Source: Cladochytrium replicatum
Lineage: Eukaryota > Chytridiomycota > Chytridiomycetes > Cladochytriales > Cladochytriaceae
Assembly (NCBI GenBank): GCA_025526935.1
Contig: JAHLKD010000021.1
Span: forward strand, 434,001 to 498,000
Direction of reading: 5' to 3'
Length of the DNA stretch: 64,000 nucleotides
How positions within the stretch are numbered: the stretch's first letter is position 1; each line of letters opens with the position of its first letter. Below are positions 23,641 through 35,297 of the stretch, in pieces. A program made the position numbers and the translations under genes. Under the pieces are notes generated by a model, which ran no database searches, had not been told where the DNA came from, and was given only the letters and a program-made list of their open reading frames with translations.

Positions 23641-24690
23641 CTGTCGTAGCTACCGTGTCATTGCCGCCCCAACTGTGATGGATGGTCCAGTACATATATC
23701 GCAACTCCTCTGGCCCAGCCAAACAAGCACTCCATCGATATTTCTGACAGTCGATCACCATAGAGAGCTTCGCGGCAAGTAAGGAGCTCATCGATCGACC
23801 AAGGGCTCATGTAGACTGGCTCATGTAGACTGTTCCGAACCATTGATCTTTCGAAATCGATGATATTGCCCTCGCCTGGGAGAAGTGGTAAGTATGGTCC
23901 AAGCATCAACCTCAGAAGATTGAATACTGTCCACAATGTAGATTATGTTCCGATTGAAGAATATGCCGAATCCTCCGGGTCTCCACGTTGAGCGACAACC
24001 ACCATCACCAGTCATTAAATAGGTCTCCTCGTCATAGGGTTCCCAGACAACCGATAACCATTTTTCGCGAGCAATTTCCTTATCGCAGCGGGATTGTCAT
24101 AGAAACTTTTCTTGAGTTGGGGATAAACAAATCGAATGAACAGCGTGCTTCCAAGACTAGTTTTTCCCAGGAAGAAGGAAATATTCGGCCTAAGAAAGGT
24201 TCCTCCGTGATCCTCCTCAAGTTAGGTTTGAGCGAGGTTCGCCCAGTGTCGTATAATTTCAGGTGTCTAGCTGGAAAATTACGTCAGAGCGGATTCGCCT
24301 TTCCATTTTGGTCCCATTTACAGACCTTGGGCAGTTACGACCAGAAGATTAACCATATCTTCATCCTCAGCAGCCTTTGCTTGCACGTCGAAGCGCTTCC
24401 AAACTTGCGTGGCTGACCTTAAAACCCACAGAGCAATTCCATCTACATTTGCTCTTAATACATCGGGTCCGAACAGCAGCGACAATCTGGGATCGTTTTT
24501 CCAATAGAGTCGATTTGCTGACTCCACGTCGGCGATTCTTTATAAGATGTACAGCATTATCCGTCAACATGTTGAAGGTCGTTTGGCTTCTTTGCTTTTA
24601 CTTTTGCCTTCAAATCGCCCACGTCAGAACTTGGATCTAAAGAGGTTCTTTCCAAGATCAAGCGTTCACCAGAATGCTATTGGAATGTGT
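23641..24690 (-). pseudogene. Crinkler (CRN)-like protein relic
   Basis: On the minus strand the order of motifs matches a Crinkler-type protein: a ubiquitin-like N-terminal segment near 24650-24590 (SDVGDLKAKVKAKKPNDLQ), an NTPase-like middle with a weak glycine-rich loop near 24160 (LGKTSLGSTLF), and a C-terminal segment with VDAWTILTTSPRR near 23900 and MSPWSIDELLTCREALYG near 23810-23750. The reading frame is broken by a one-base shift after the N-terminal motif, by several stops in the middle, and by a 14-bp tandem duplication at 23804-23831. Crinklers are nuclear-acting proteins known as secreted effectors in oomycetes and as a widespread family in chytrids. This copy is not expected to be functional. 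Confidence 0.55.
23804..23831. repeat. 14-bp tandem duplication
   Basis: The unit GGCTCATGTAGACT occurs twice back to back. It lies inside the Crinkler-like relic. Its length is not a multiple of three, so it shifts the frame. Confidence 0.9.
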
Positions 24691-24806
24691 GGTGAATCAG
24701 TTGTGTCGACGATCATTGGAGCAATGCCTAATCCATTAACAGCCTTTTAATGAAACGGTGCTAGTGCTTCCTCCCACAACTCATTTTAGCTGCGCCATTT
24801 CGGCAA

Positions 24807-26049
24807 ATGGACATTCCCCGTTCAACCCTCGAGTTCATCGTGTGCACCTGCCACATCCTCGACCTGTAAGTCGTAAGCAACTAATCTCTGTATACGAAAC
24901 AGCCACCCATGAAATTATACACGATCGCTGTGACACAACAGGCCTCACGAAACCGTGGCAGCTGCTCTGGTCTACTACTACCGCCATGACCAGTTCTACC
25001 GCTGCCCGCCTCTCACGACCTCCATCGACGTTCATGCGCAACACAGGAGCCGATTCGAGAAGAAGCCTGATGATACCGTAAGCAAAAATTGCGACTCGTT
25101 TACACTGATATCGAGACTAAAATCTGTTAAATGAAGCTAGCTGCGACAGCGGCGATTTTGCTTGCATCAAAACACATGGAAACGCCTCGAAAAGTCCGAG
25201 ACGTAGTGAATGCAGGATACTGGTATGAAATATCCCTTTATAATCATCACATCGTGAGTCAAATACTATAAAGGTACCTTCAGAAGAACCGCGAAGATCG
25301 TAATTACGGCTACATCCATGTCCACGACGAGGTTGAAAAACATATATGCCAAAACCCTTCCTTACTCAAACTACTTCACCGCAGCGTCTCACACTGCTCA
25401 AAGACTCACTCGTAACAATGGAAAAGATCCTCCTTCGAACCCTTGCCTTCGACACCTCAGTAGATCTCGCTCACCCATACATCCCGCTCCTCACCCACGC
25501 CCTCTGGCTCCACCTCACGTCCACAATGACCGAAACCGACTGTGAGTTTATTTCTCACATTACCCTTTACTCTCTCTCTCTCTTTGTCTGATCCGGTGTT
25601 GAATCAGGCAAAGCCTTTTCCCCACAATTCAAAGCGCTGTGCGAGCTCTCCTGGATCGCCGTCAACGAAGCCTACTTGATACCATCAGTCCTCGCCGCTA
25701 CTACATCCCGAAGAAACGAACAGGGTGCGAAGTTCGACCCCGTCCCGATTGCGGTCGCGTGCGTTTATATTGCAATGAGGAGCCTGGAGCTCGAGCCGCC
25801 CCTGTCGTTTGAGCAGGTACGCCATGAAATCGATGATGGTTGGGTTGACGCTTGTTGATGTTTGGCCGGTTTTAGTGGTGTGCGGCTCCAGGTGACCCAC
25901 CACCTACGATCATGGGAGTTCGTCTACAATCGGCCGGAGCGAGCATCATCAGCGGGAGAAGCGCGCCCTCACCGTCATATTTTGCCACTTCGCCGAATCG
26001 ACATGTTCCAAATGACCCACGAAGGGTAGAGGCAGTTCGGTGTGAGTAA
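24807..26049 (+). CDS. Cyclin, K/T/L-like (transcriptional CDK partner)
   Basis: Seven exons fit frame exactly: 24807-24865, 24942-25077, 25137-25222, 25274-25331, 25385-25541, 25608-25816 and 25876-26049, giving 292 residues. The first cyclin box has LPHETVAAALVYYYRH, LAATAAILLASKHMETPRK and VRDVVNAGYW. It continues with RLTLLKDSLVTMEKILLRTL, AFDTSVDLAHPY. The second box has FDPVPIAVACVYIAMRSLEL and ends before a W-W/C-A-A-P segment. This pattern (K/R-x-x-D-V-V, ILLRTLAFD, HPY) is that of cyclins K, T and L, which activate CDK9/CDK12-type kinases acting on RNA polymerase II. I cannot separate these subfamilies by eye. The final exon could alternatively splice at GTGAGT (26041) to a short exon ending near 26124. 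Exon 1 starts at an ATG just 40 bp after T-rich sequence. Confidence 0.75.
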
Positions 26050-26669
26050 TTAAAGGATTGCTTGTTTTGACGTGGCTCAACGTTGGACTGTTCAGTTTTC
26101 ATCGATGTCATATCAAAGGTATTGAAGTAGAATTGCTCTTTTTCTATCGAAAGGCTGCCGTGAGCATGCAGCCTGTTCGTTTCTTTTTTTCGGAAGAAGA
26201 TGAATGAATACGAAAAACCATTCCAAACCAACCAACGCAAAACCATCACTAAAATATACAATATTTTTTTTTGAATCGTTTTTTGTTTTAAAAAAGAAAA
26301 AAGAAACAGTCACCTCGCTCTGGCCGTGAAACAAAATAACACAAACCCCAGAAACATAAATGCACGTTTCAGTGCACCAGTGAAGTAAAGCAACACATCA
26401 GAGTCAAAAATGTATCTTACAGGTCGAAAAAAGCAAAGGAGGCAACACAACCGAAACTGTTGGAAAGTCCTTCCCGCATCGTTATCGAAAATCAAACGCA
26501 AACCCTAACACATATGTACATGCACCCAAGCAAGAATGTCCAAGTTGCATTCGAAAGAAAAATCCTAGTACAAGTCTCTGCTTTGACAATAGGGAGAAAT
26601 AAGGGGGAAAAAATTAATGTCCTGCCAACAACGTCAATCAACGCAAGGGATTTCTTGCGAGTGTCCCTC
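26050..26669. other. Convergent 3' region, A/T-rich low complexity
   Basis: This lies between the plus-strand cyclin and the minus-strand F-box/ankyrin gene, so both transcripts end here. The stretch at about 26255-26310 is almost pure A and T homopolymer runs. Open frames on either strand are low-complexity and have no domain. Nothing suggests an extra gene. Confidence 0.45.
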
Positions 26670-28385
26670 TCACACCACATCGACCATCCAGCCTTGACTC
26701 CTCAAACGACGAATCCAGCCACGGAAACCCTTGTTCCCCTTCCCAACGCTCCTGGCGCTACCCGCGCTCCCTGCCTCTCCGGTCCAGCTCCCCGCAGGCG
26801 ACGATACCTCCGATGCTGCGGCCCAAGCAGCAAGCAAATCCTTCCCCACTCCAACCATGATTGCAACGCCCTCAGACCACCCCAACTGCGCCGCCTCTTC
26901 GATCGCCTCGCACAGCGTCTCCTCATCCACAACCGACTCCAGCCCACCCCGAACACACTCCTCAGCGTGCTCGTACAGCCAGCGCAGCGCAAACGCGTTC
27001 GTCCCACGCACGGCTGCTGCGTGCGCGTGTTCGAAATCCATGCGCTGGAGCTTGGCGTCAAGGTTGTCTCGGAGGTGGTTGATGACGTTGGCGTGGGAGC
27101 CACGCAGGGCTGCACAGAGAGTCTTTGAGGCGAGACGGGGTGAGGCGAGGTCTAGATCAAACGTGTCGGAGAGGTAGAGGAGAATGTCGAGCTGGCCTTT
27201 CAAGGCCGCGGGGTATAGAAGCGGGTGCGGGTCGATACGGACACGGTGATCGACCAGTGTACGGATGACAGAGAGGTGACCACGTTCGACAATCGCCTCG
27301 AGATGCGTCGGTCGGAAGGCTCCGGAAAGCACCGCATGGGAGTCTAGGAGATGAGAGACCACATCGGCGTGACCGTTGAGGGCAGATTGGTTGAGGGCGG
27401 CGGTCAGGGTCGACGCAGAGACCGCGGGTAAACTCTTCGTGAACCACTCAAGAACACTGAGGTAGCCGGATCCGGCGGCATTGGCAAATGCTTTTGCTCG
27501 GAAAGAAGGCGGCCACATAGAGTCAAGAGCGGTTTCAGGATCCAGAGCCTCCATGAGCGGCTGCAACAGTTTTAGATGGCCGTGGGCAACAGCCCAAGTC
27601 AGAGCACGGGAATCACGATGGTAGGGCTTGGCACCGTGGGAGATCAAGAAGTTGGCCAGGGTAAGATCACCGTGGAGAGCAGCCAAACGCAAGGGAAGAC
27701 CAGAGTGAGAATCAAGATCGGCGCCAAGTGATTCTAGCACCTCGACAACTTCTCCAAAATCAAGTCGATCGCCGATGTGGGAGATCGCGCTAACGTTCAG
27801 AGAGTTTGCGAGGTACGAAAGGATCACATAGCACACGGCGGTGCCGGAGAATTCTGAGAACTGGACAGTAGCAGTCAAAACCTGCGCAATTGTCACCCTG
27901 GAAACGGTCGGGGCCGCAAGAGGAGCCTTTATCGGCGAAGAGGGTCCTGAAAAGGAACTGCGCGGCGAAATCGACATAGGGAGAGCGGGAGACACGCCGA
28001 TGGTGGGCGACGAGCACGGTGAAGCACGGGAGCAAGTCTGGGAGTGCTCGCCCAAAGGAGCCTCGGCAAGACAAAGATCGACCATGTCGTCGAAGCGCTG
28101 AAGTCGAAGGGCAAAGAAGAAGGCGACCTTGTAGTGGCCGGCCCGTAGTGCACGAGAGTAGAAGTTTTCGAAGCGTGCGACGACTGAGGGTGTAAGTTCA
28201 TCCTGAAGGGCGAAGGAGCGAAGTGGGTCGACGGCGGATGCGAGGAAGGTGGAGACGCGACGGAGGGATGCAACATCTTTGGGGTCAAGGAAGCGGGAGA
28301 GGCGGTCCCAGAGCTCGAAGGGAAGGGAGGAAGGGTATGCGGGCTCTGGGGTGGCACCAACGGAGGGAGTGATGGGGCTGGGCAT
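26670..28385 (-). CDS. F-box-like protein with ankyrin repeats
   Basis: This is an uninterrupted 571-codon frame with a true ATG at 28385. Residues about 18-60 (LPFELWDRLSRFLDPKDVAS, LRRVSTFLASAVDP) form an F-box-like helix bundle that would dock to Skp1 in an SCF ubiquitin ligase. A Ser/Pro-rich linker with PSSPIKAPL follows at about residues 130-160. From about residue 200 onward there are degenerate ankyrin repeats: LPLRLAALHGDLTLANFLIS, HGAKPYHRDSRALTWAVAHG, LNQSALNGHADVVSHLLDSH, YPAALKGQLDILLYLSDTF. The protein probably recruits an unknown substrate through the ankyrins. The gene has no introns and is visibly GC-richer than its neighbours, a property shared with the ABC-F gene next door. 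Its promoter faces the ABC-F promoter at 28386-29182. Confidence 0.75.
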   Translation of the reverse strand: MPSPITPSVGATPEPAYPSSLPFELWDRLSRFLDPKDVASLRRVSTFLASAVDPLRSFALQDELTPSVVARFENFYSRALRAGHYKVAFFFALRLQRFDDMVDLCLAEAPLGEHSQTCSRASPCSSPTIGVSPALPMSISPRSSFSGPSSPIKAPLAAPTVSRVTIAQVLTATVQFSEFSGTAVCYVILSYLANSLNVSAISHIGDRLDFGEVVEVLESLGADLDSHSGLPLRLAALHGDLTLANFLISHGAKPYHRDSRALTWAVAHGHLKLLQPLMEALDPETALDSMWPPSFRAKAFANAAGSGYLSVLEWFTKSLPAVSASTLTAALNQSALNGHADVVSHLLDSHAVLSGAFRPTHLEAIVERGHLSVIRTLVDHRVRIDPHPLLYPAALKGQLDILLYLSDTFDLDLASPRLASKTLCAALRGSHANVINHLRDNLDAKLQRMDFEHAHAAAVRGTNAFALRWLYEHAEECVRGGLESVVDEETLCEAIEEAAQLGWSEGVAIMVGVGKDLLAAWAAASEVSSPAGSWTGEAGSAGSARSVGKGNKGFRGWIRRLRSQGWMVDVV

Positions 28386-29182
28386 GGAAGCAGAACGAAA
28401 TAGCGTGCAGGTGATACTGGTATACTATTGGAACGGGATAGCAGATACAAGATCACACTGCACTAGCCTATGCACTCATCGCGACAACCGATGTTTGGTC
28501 AAGTGGATTATGGAACCGGTGGCTGAAGAAAGAGTGCCTCAGATAAGATGCGAAGTGAACTCGTTGGTTGACGTTGAGATGGCTCAAGTGAAATAATAGT
28601 GCTGCGGTGTTGATTCAGATCTGAGCCATTCCGCAATGGGGATGGCCGTGTTCTTATACGTCTTATGTTGTGATACACCCGGCGGGTCACGCGTCTTCGG
28701 AACGGTCGTGTGACGGCAATCGTATGGGGTCGCATCGTGTGTGATTGGCTGGATCGCTTGAAAAAACACAAAACACACCGATTTATTACTATGCTGCCGC
28801 CCCAGAGTTGTACGCTGCATACGCTGCAGCGAACACATAGAAATACACACATTATTGATTAATTGGGGGACTGTTCGTAAGAGTCAATCATTCGATGGGC
28901 TCTCGCAGTTCAAAGTCAAGTACCCGAACACACACATCAACCAACGTACGTACGTATGCGGAAGACTATCTTCATTTAGCTGGCCACTTTCGTTCCGGAC
29001 GAGTGTGAACTGCAGGTACCGGCAAATATCTTCAAGTACGTCGCCCCCATATAGACAGGATGAGTTCAAGGGAAAGCCATTAGCTTGGATAAGCATCGGT
29101 TCCATTTGAGTTCTGTGGGACAGCCTTTGTTAACCTTATATACCAAAGCCACCGATGACCACAGTCCCTAAACGCTGATGAA
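28386..29182. other. Divergent promoter region, F-box/ankyrin and ABC-F
   Basis: This is an 800 bp region between two divergent genes. It has several short open frames, none with a domain. A CGTACGTACG run occurs near 28945-28955. I see no RNA gene. Confidence 0.4.
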
Positions 29183-30835
29183 ATGTACTCGCTCGCGGAC
29201 TTGCAGAACCTGTCTGAAGTAACCTCGACTCAGCAGCGCTTCTCGACTGACAACCGGAGAGGCGCATCGTCAAAGGAGATCTCTCTCCGCGGGATCTCTC
29301 TTGCCTTTGGATCCCTGACCATCCTTAACAATGCTCAAATCAAGTTGGCGTACGGAACAAAGTACGCTTTGATCGGCCGCAATGGAATCGGAAAGACCAC
29401 GCTGCTCAGATGCATGGCAAACAACTTGATTCCGCAGTGGACCTCTATACGAACATTCCTCGTGCAGCAAGAGTACGAGGCTGTCGATGCTTCCCCCCTC
29501 GACCTGGTGAAGCAAAGCGATCCCGATCATCAGGCTCTGCTGAAAGGGATCGAACGCGCTGAACAGAACGACGAGAGCGTCGAGACGATCACGGAGCTCT
29601 ACGATCAACTTGGCGTCTATGACGAGTCGGAGATGGAGAGGCGTGCAGCGGATATTCTCGCCGGTCTCAAGTTTACAAAGGAAATGATGGCGCGACCGTT
29701 CAAGAGCCTGTCCGGTGGTTGGAGAATGAAGGCGTTGCTGGCGTGCGCGGTGTTCGCCAACCCGCATCTGTTGCTCATGGACGAACCCACCAACCATCTC
29801 GATCTGAAAAGCATTCAATGGCTCGTTGACTACCTTAAGGACCTTGAGTGCACCGTTATCGTCGTATCCCATGACCACGACTTTCTCGATCGTTATACCC
29901 AGTGCATCATCCACTTGACACAGAAGCAACTTCGATACTATCCCGGAAACTACAGCGAATTCAAAGCCCACCGCAATGATAAGATCTTGGAACAAGAAAA
30001 CACCGAAAAGAAGCGGCAAAAGGCCCGCGAGAGTGGGACTGTGCGAAAGGAGCTTGAAGGACCCAAGATTGCAAAGATGTCGAAAAAGACCCTCGCAAAT
30101 ACCGGGTGGGTCTGGGGCGGCGAAGCTTTGCTTGTCGGCGCTGAGGGAGAAGACGACAAGAAGATCAACCTCCGTTTCCCGGACCCAGATTTCTCCGTGG
30201 CCGACGTGCTGATGCAGCTCAAAGGTGTTGGCTTCTCGTTTGGCGACAGACTGTTGTGGGACAAAGTCGACTTGACGCTTGGGAGAACGAGCCGTATCGC
30301 GATCATGGGACGAAATGGTCTCGGAAAGTCTACGCTTCTCCGGTGCATCGCCGGTGTCGAAAAGCCTACCAAGGGCCAGATCGTCCGCCACCACAATCTA
30401 CGCATGGCGTTCTTCACACAGCACCTGGTTCAGGATATCGATTTGACAAAGAGCCCCGTCGAACTGCTCATGGAAATGTACCCCGAACTGAAGGTGCAGG
30501 ACACACGCGATTACCTCGGATCCTTTGGGATCAGCGGCGATCGTGCGCTGGAGCGATTGAGGGTGCTTTCGGGTGGGCAGCGGACCCGGTTCGTGTTTGC
30601 CATGCTCATGTTCCTGCATCCTCATCTTTTGCTTCTCGACGAGCCTACGAGTCATTTGGACATGGAGATGACCGAGGCGCTGATTTCTGCGCTGCAAAAC
30701 TTCAAGGGCGCGGTCGTTCTCATCTCTCACCACAGCTACTTTTTGCGGCAACTTGATTGCCAATACTACGCCGTGGCAAACAAGAAGCTGACTCCAATTG
30801 ATTCGCTGGACGCGTACTTACAATCAAATCACTGA
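29183..30835 (+). CDS. ABC-F family ATPase (ribosome-associated type)
   Basis: This single 550-codon exon encodes two tandem ABC nucleotide-binding domains and no membrane segment, the ABC-F layout. Such proteins act on ribosomes (Gcn20, Arb1, New1 in yeast). Domain 1: Walker A GRNGIGKTTLLR (residues about 69-80), signature LSGGWRMK (about 174), Walker B LLLMDEPTNHLDL, H-loop VVSHDHDFL. The linker of about 80 residues contains a charged helix (ENTEKKRQKARESGTV), the typical P-site-facing arm. Domain 2: Walker A GRNGLGKSTLLR, signature LSGGQRTR, Walker B LLLLDEPTSHLDM, H-loop LISHHSYFL. All catalytic residues are present. There is no N-terminal HEAT domain as in Gcn20, so it is nearer in layout to Arb1/ABCF2. 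Exact orthology is not clear from reading. The gene is intronless and GC-rich. ATG 29183 opens the frame. Confidence 0.9.
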   Translation: MYSLADLQNLSEVTSTQQRFSTDNRRGASSKEISLRGISLAFGSLTILNNAQIKLAYGTKYALIGRNGIGKTTLLRCMANNLIPQWTSIRTFLVQQEYEAVDASPLDLVKQSDPDHQALLKGIERAEQNDESVETITELYDQLGVYDESEMERRAADILAGLKFTKEMMARPFKSLSGGWRMKALLACAVFANPHLLLMDEPTNHLDLKSIQWLVDYLKDLECTVIVVSHDHDFLDRYTQCIIHLTQKQLRYYPGNYSEFKAHRNDKILEQENTEKKRQKARESGTVRKELEGPKIAKMSKKTLANTGWVWGGEALLVGAEGEDDKKINLRFPDPDFSVADVLMQLKGVGFSFGDRLLWDKVDLTLGRTSRIAIMGRNGLGKSTLLRCIAGVEKPTKGQIVRHHNLRMAFFTQHLVQDIDLTKSPVELLMEMYPELKVQDTRDYLGSFGISGDRALERLRVLSGGQRTRFVFAMLMFLHPHLLLLDEPTSHLDMEMTEALISALQNFKGAVVLISHHSYFLRQLDCQYYAVANKKLTPIDSLDAYLQSNH

Positions 30836-31726
30836 ACGTGTGGGAAGCTTCTTCCTTGAATGCTGACGCAAATAGATTCGCTGTATGATTCCCATTGAGG
30901 TTAGTATTGGCGCTTGCACCATCCATTATTGTGTTTAAGTTCCAAACCAATCGTCTTCCACCATTGAAGCACATCGACATGTCCTACGGCGCTGGCTAGG
31001 GCCATTGCGACATTGATCCACTCAAGTTTCAATCCACTCTTCTCCCATCACTCCAGCACCTCTGTTCTTCCGCTAGAGCTCGCCACGTCCATCGAACTGT
31101 ATTAAAGCTCCAGCCCGCTTGCTCTCCCCCACTCCAGTACATGAACGTGCCTTTCGGCGCTTGCATGCTGGATCGCCGCTTTCAGTCTACCTCAATTCTA
31201 AGCCGCTTGAATCCCACCAGTGTAGCACATCAAAGCGGCCATGTTCGCTCGCCCAATCGATCGCATAATCCCACCACAATGCCAGCCCGCTAGATTTCCA
31301 CCACTCGACGGTTGCAACGTGCCCTTCCATACTAGCCCAGTCCATGGGTTTAACTGAGTCCAGTACTGCTCGCGTCCACTCGAAAGCTACCAACCGAATG
31401 ATCGGGTACTCCTTCTGTGACTTCCTCAACGGCTACAATGGGAGTCCCCTTGATTTCCACCAGTCGAGAAGCGCAACAGAGAATTGACTCGCTGAGCTCA
31501 TGGCCGTCGTAGTGTAAGTCACTGTCGACGGGCTCTCCAAGTGGAGATCCAAAACATGGCGAGTCCATTCGTACTAGCTTCATCCGTGGAGATAAGCCTG
31601 TACACCAGCTTCCTCTGTACGTTTCGTCGACGGAGTGCAAAAGCGTACTCAAAGGCTTGTTTAGGCTCGCCGAGCAATTCCCGAGGGTCAAAAGGATCTG
31701 GTCGATCAATTTCGAGAACACCCATT
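30836..31726 (-). pseudogene. Relic of a WW-ankyrin-like repeat protein
   Basis: The minus strand retains the N-terminal F-box-like part at about 31725-31600 (DPRELLGEPKQAFEYAFALR, RRRNVQRKLVYRLISTD), matching the intact gene at 31840-33033 (GEPKQATYFAGMLRRRNVQI). It also keeps several 29-residue repeats: VALLDWWKS near 31460, VEWWKSSGLALWWDYAIDWA near 31290 and FDVLHWWDSSGLELR near 31210, then more degraded copies down to about 30960. Frame changes near 31550, 31440 and 31190 and internal stops show that it is not translated as one protein. It sits directly downstream of the intact paralogue on the same strand, so a tandem duplication followed by decay is likely. Confidence 0.7.
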
Positions 31727-31839
31727 CAATGGCTGCTTCACTCTCAGGTTGCTCTTAAAAAGTATTTGCGAGAACAACCATCTCTCCAAGTTATGCATAT
31801 AGAGGAATGGAACGTATAAAAGAGACACTTCACATTCAA

Positions 31840-33033
31840 CTAGGCTTCCAGTCCACTTGCTGCCCACCAGTTCACGCTCTCCCACTTCTCCATATCCTTG
31901 GCGTCTTCGACGATCCTTCTGCTCCACTTTAGTTCAAGCCCGCTTTGCTTCCACCACTCTAGCACGTCCACTTTCCCACTCATAGTGGCCCAATCCATAG
32001 CATGCAGAGACCATACTAAATCCAATCCGCTGGATTTCCACCACTCAAGAACTCTCACCCAACCGTAGTCGCTTGCCAAGTCCATTGCAGCCTTCGTATA
32101 CCTCAGCTCCAAACCACTTTGCTTCCACCAATCGAGAACCTCGACGTTCCCCAAAGCACTTGCTCGGTCCATCGAACGGTGGTCATACTTGAGCTCAAGC
32201 CCACATGATTTCCACCACTCGAGGACCTTGATCTGACCATTGGCCGACGCCCCATTCACCGCATCCTCTGTCCAATTAAGTTCTAGTCCGCTCGATCTCC
32301 ACCATTCTAGCACGTTCAAGCGTCCATCAGTGCTCGCTTGGTCAATCGCATACTCTGTGTACCTCAACTCCAATCCACTGCACTTCCACCATTCGAGTAC
32401 ATTGACATGGCCGTATATACTCGCCAAGTTGGTTGCCGCATGTGTCCATCTCAACTCAAGCCCGCTCGAGAACCACCATCGCAGAACATCGACGTGTCCG
32501 TTCTTACTGGCTTGGTCGACTGCGTTGGACCACTTAAGTTCCAACCCACTAGATTTCCACCATTCCAGCACGTCAACGTGACCTTTCAAACTCGCAAAGT
32601 CCATCGCGTTTTTCGTCCACCGAAGTGCTAGCCCACTTGAGCGCCACCAATCGAGAACCCCGACGTTTCCTGAGAGTCCTGCAGAGTCCATTACGTGCAC
32701 TGTGTATTTCAAGTCGAGTCCGCTAGACTTCCACCAGTCCAGGACATGAATGTGGCCCCTGTAGCTTGCAGCACCCAACGATATGGCAGAGTACGCTTTC
32801 TTTGCAGGGTTCTCCAGATAGAGATCAAGAACGTAGGTCAGTCCGTTTTGGCTGGCACTGTCCATCGAGATAATCTTGCCGACCAACTTGATCTGCACGT
32901 TTCTTCGACGAAGCATGCCGGCAAAATAAGTCGCTTGTTTTGGCTCGCCACCCCATTCTCCGAGGGTCAGCAAAATGTTATCAAGGATCTCAAAGGGCAG
33001 GCGGGGAGACATGAATCGACTGGTGGCGCACAT
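31840..33033 (-). CDS. F-box-like protein with ten 29-residue WW-ankyrin-like repeats
   Basis: This is an intronless 397-codon gene. Residues about 8-40 (SPRLPFEILDNILLTLGEWG) resemble an F-box-like helix. A linker follows with MLRRRNVQIKLVGKIISMDS. From about residue 95 the protein consists of ten tandem repeats of 29 residues with consensus G-h-V-x-V-L-E-W-W-K-S-S-G-L-E-L-+-W/Y-t-x-x-A-M-D-x-A-S-x-x and a final partial one ending WWAASGLEA. Ankyrin repeats normally have 33 residues and a GHLEVVKLLL helix; these are a shortened form with WW in place of the LL pair. The family occurs in expanded numbers in chytrid genomes, to my knowledge, without a defined function. The F-box-like start suggests an SCF adaptor, but this is inference. 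Two decayed relatives lie at 30836-31726 and 35298-35730. Confidence 0.75.
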   Translation of the reverse strand: MCATSRFMSPRLPFEILDNILLTLGEWGGEPKQATYFAGMLRRRNVQIKLVGKIISMDSASQNGLTYVLDLYLENPAKKAYSAISLGAASYRGHIHVLDWWKSSGLDLKYTVHVMDSAGLSGNVGVLDWWRSSGLALRWTKNAMDFASLKGHVDVLEWWKSSGLELKWSNAVDQASKNGHVDVLRWWFSSGLELRWTHAATNLASIYGHVNVLEWWKCSGLELRYTEYAIDQASTDGRLNVLEWWRSSGLELNWTEDAVNGASANGQIKVLEWWKSCGLELKYDHRSMDRASALGNVEVLDWWKQSGLELRYTKAAMDLASDYGWVRVLEWWKSSGLDLVWSLHAMDWATMSGKVDVLEWWKQSGLELKWSRRIVEDAKDMEKWESVNWWAASGLEA

Positions 33034-33517
33034 CGTGGGAAGAGCTTAGAATGTGGATAAAATAAATACAGAAAGTCTGAACCGGCAAGGTCAGTAAACT
33101 AGGACGGAAAGTCAAGCGAGAAACCCATCGGTATATGAATTCGAGAACGAATCACTCGCTGTCTATCAAACAAAGCTATTGGACCTCGGAGAATATGCGT
33201 CTCGGGTTCCTCACGGTGGAGAGTGGGAACAGACAGCTCAAATGCATCTCGTGGGTATTTTGTGGACCCAAGTCTTCTATTTTCAATCGACGACACCACA
33301 CGAGGTTGTTTTGCAGTTCATGGCGTGGACTGGACACTATGGCAATTACGCTCCTTCCTCAAGGCATAAGAAAACTAAATGCTTTCCACTGAGGGAATGT
33401 GCTCACCGTATTCCTGGGTTTCTTGTCATTAGATACCGTATTATGTTTCATAGAAAATTTTCATAGAGCCAGCAGAGAAAGCTATTTCTCTTTCAACATC
33501 ATTAGGTTTTAAAATCC
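33034..33517. other. Intergenic, no gene seen
   Basis: This lies between the start of the WW-repeat gene and the stop of the GH53 gene, which are both on the minus strand. It contains overlapping plus-strand frames at 33135-33466 that have no domain. It probably holds the promoter of the repeat gene and the 3' end of GH53. Confidence 0.35.
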
Positions 33518-35033
<1,516 letters not shown>

Positions 35034-35297
35034 AGTATTTCGACGCCTTAAGCGTCTCTACCTTTATAAGTATGACCACTCAATGCATTTATTACTGGAT
35101 ATTCATGCCAGGACAAGGCGTGTGATAATTGAGCAACGTTTTGCATCTCAAAACAATAACTCTTGCCGATGTGCAAGTTTCGAAGGATAACTTTTTGAAT
35201 TGAAGATGGCGATACGCTTTCTTTCGCTAGAGTATTAGAAGCCTGGTCGCTTTCCGCCATTTGAACCCTCCATCATCATCAATGGCGCTGGTGTCCG
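35034..35297. other. GH53 promoter region
   Basis: This is the upstream flank of the galactanase gene, bordered by a repeat-family relic. A minus-strand frame at 35048-35260 has no domain. I see no clear element. Confidence 0.3.

Noticed and set aside
26460-27128. 222-codon plus-strand frame and neighbours at 26731-27177
   Set aside because: These are antisense to the GC-rich F-box/ankyrin gene, with low-complexity Pro/Arg/Ala translations and no domain.
29270-30394. 374-codon open frame on the minus strand inside the ABC-F gene
   Set aside because: It is the antisense shadow of a GC-rich coding exon, where stop codons are rare. It has no domain, while the plus strand has complete ABC motifs.
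31840-33033. Regular 87-bp periodicity that could be taken for a CRISPR array or minisatellite
   Set aside because: The period is in frame, encodes a conserved 29-residue unit and has no unique spacers. It is a coding repeat.
33135-33466. Overlapping plus-strand frames between the repeat gene and GH53
   Set aside because: Neither translation shows a domain, and no splice partners were found.
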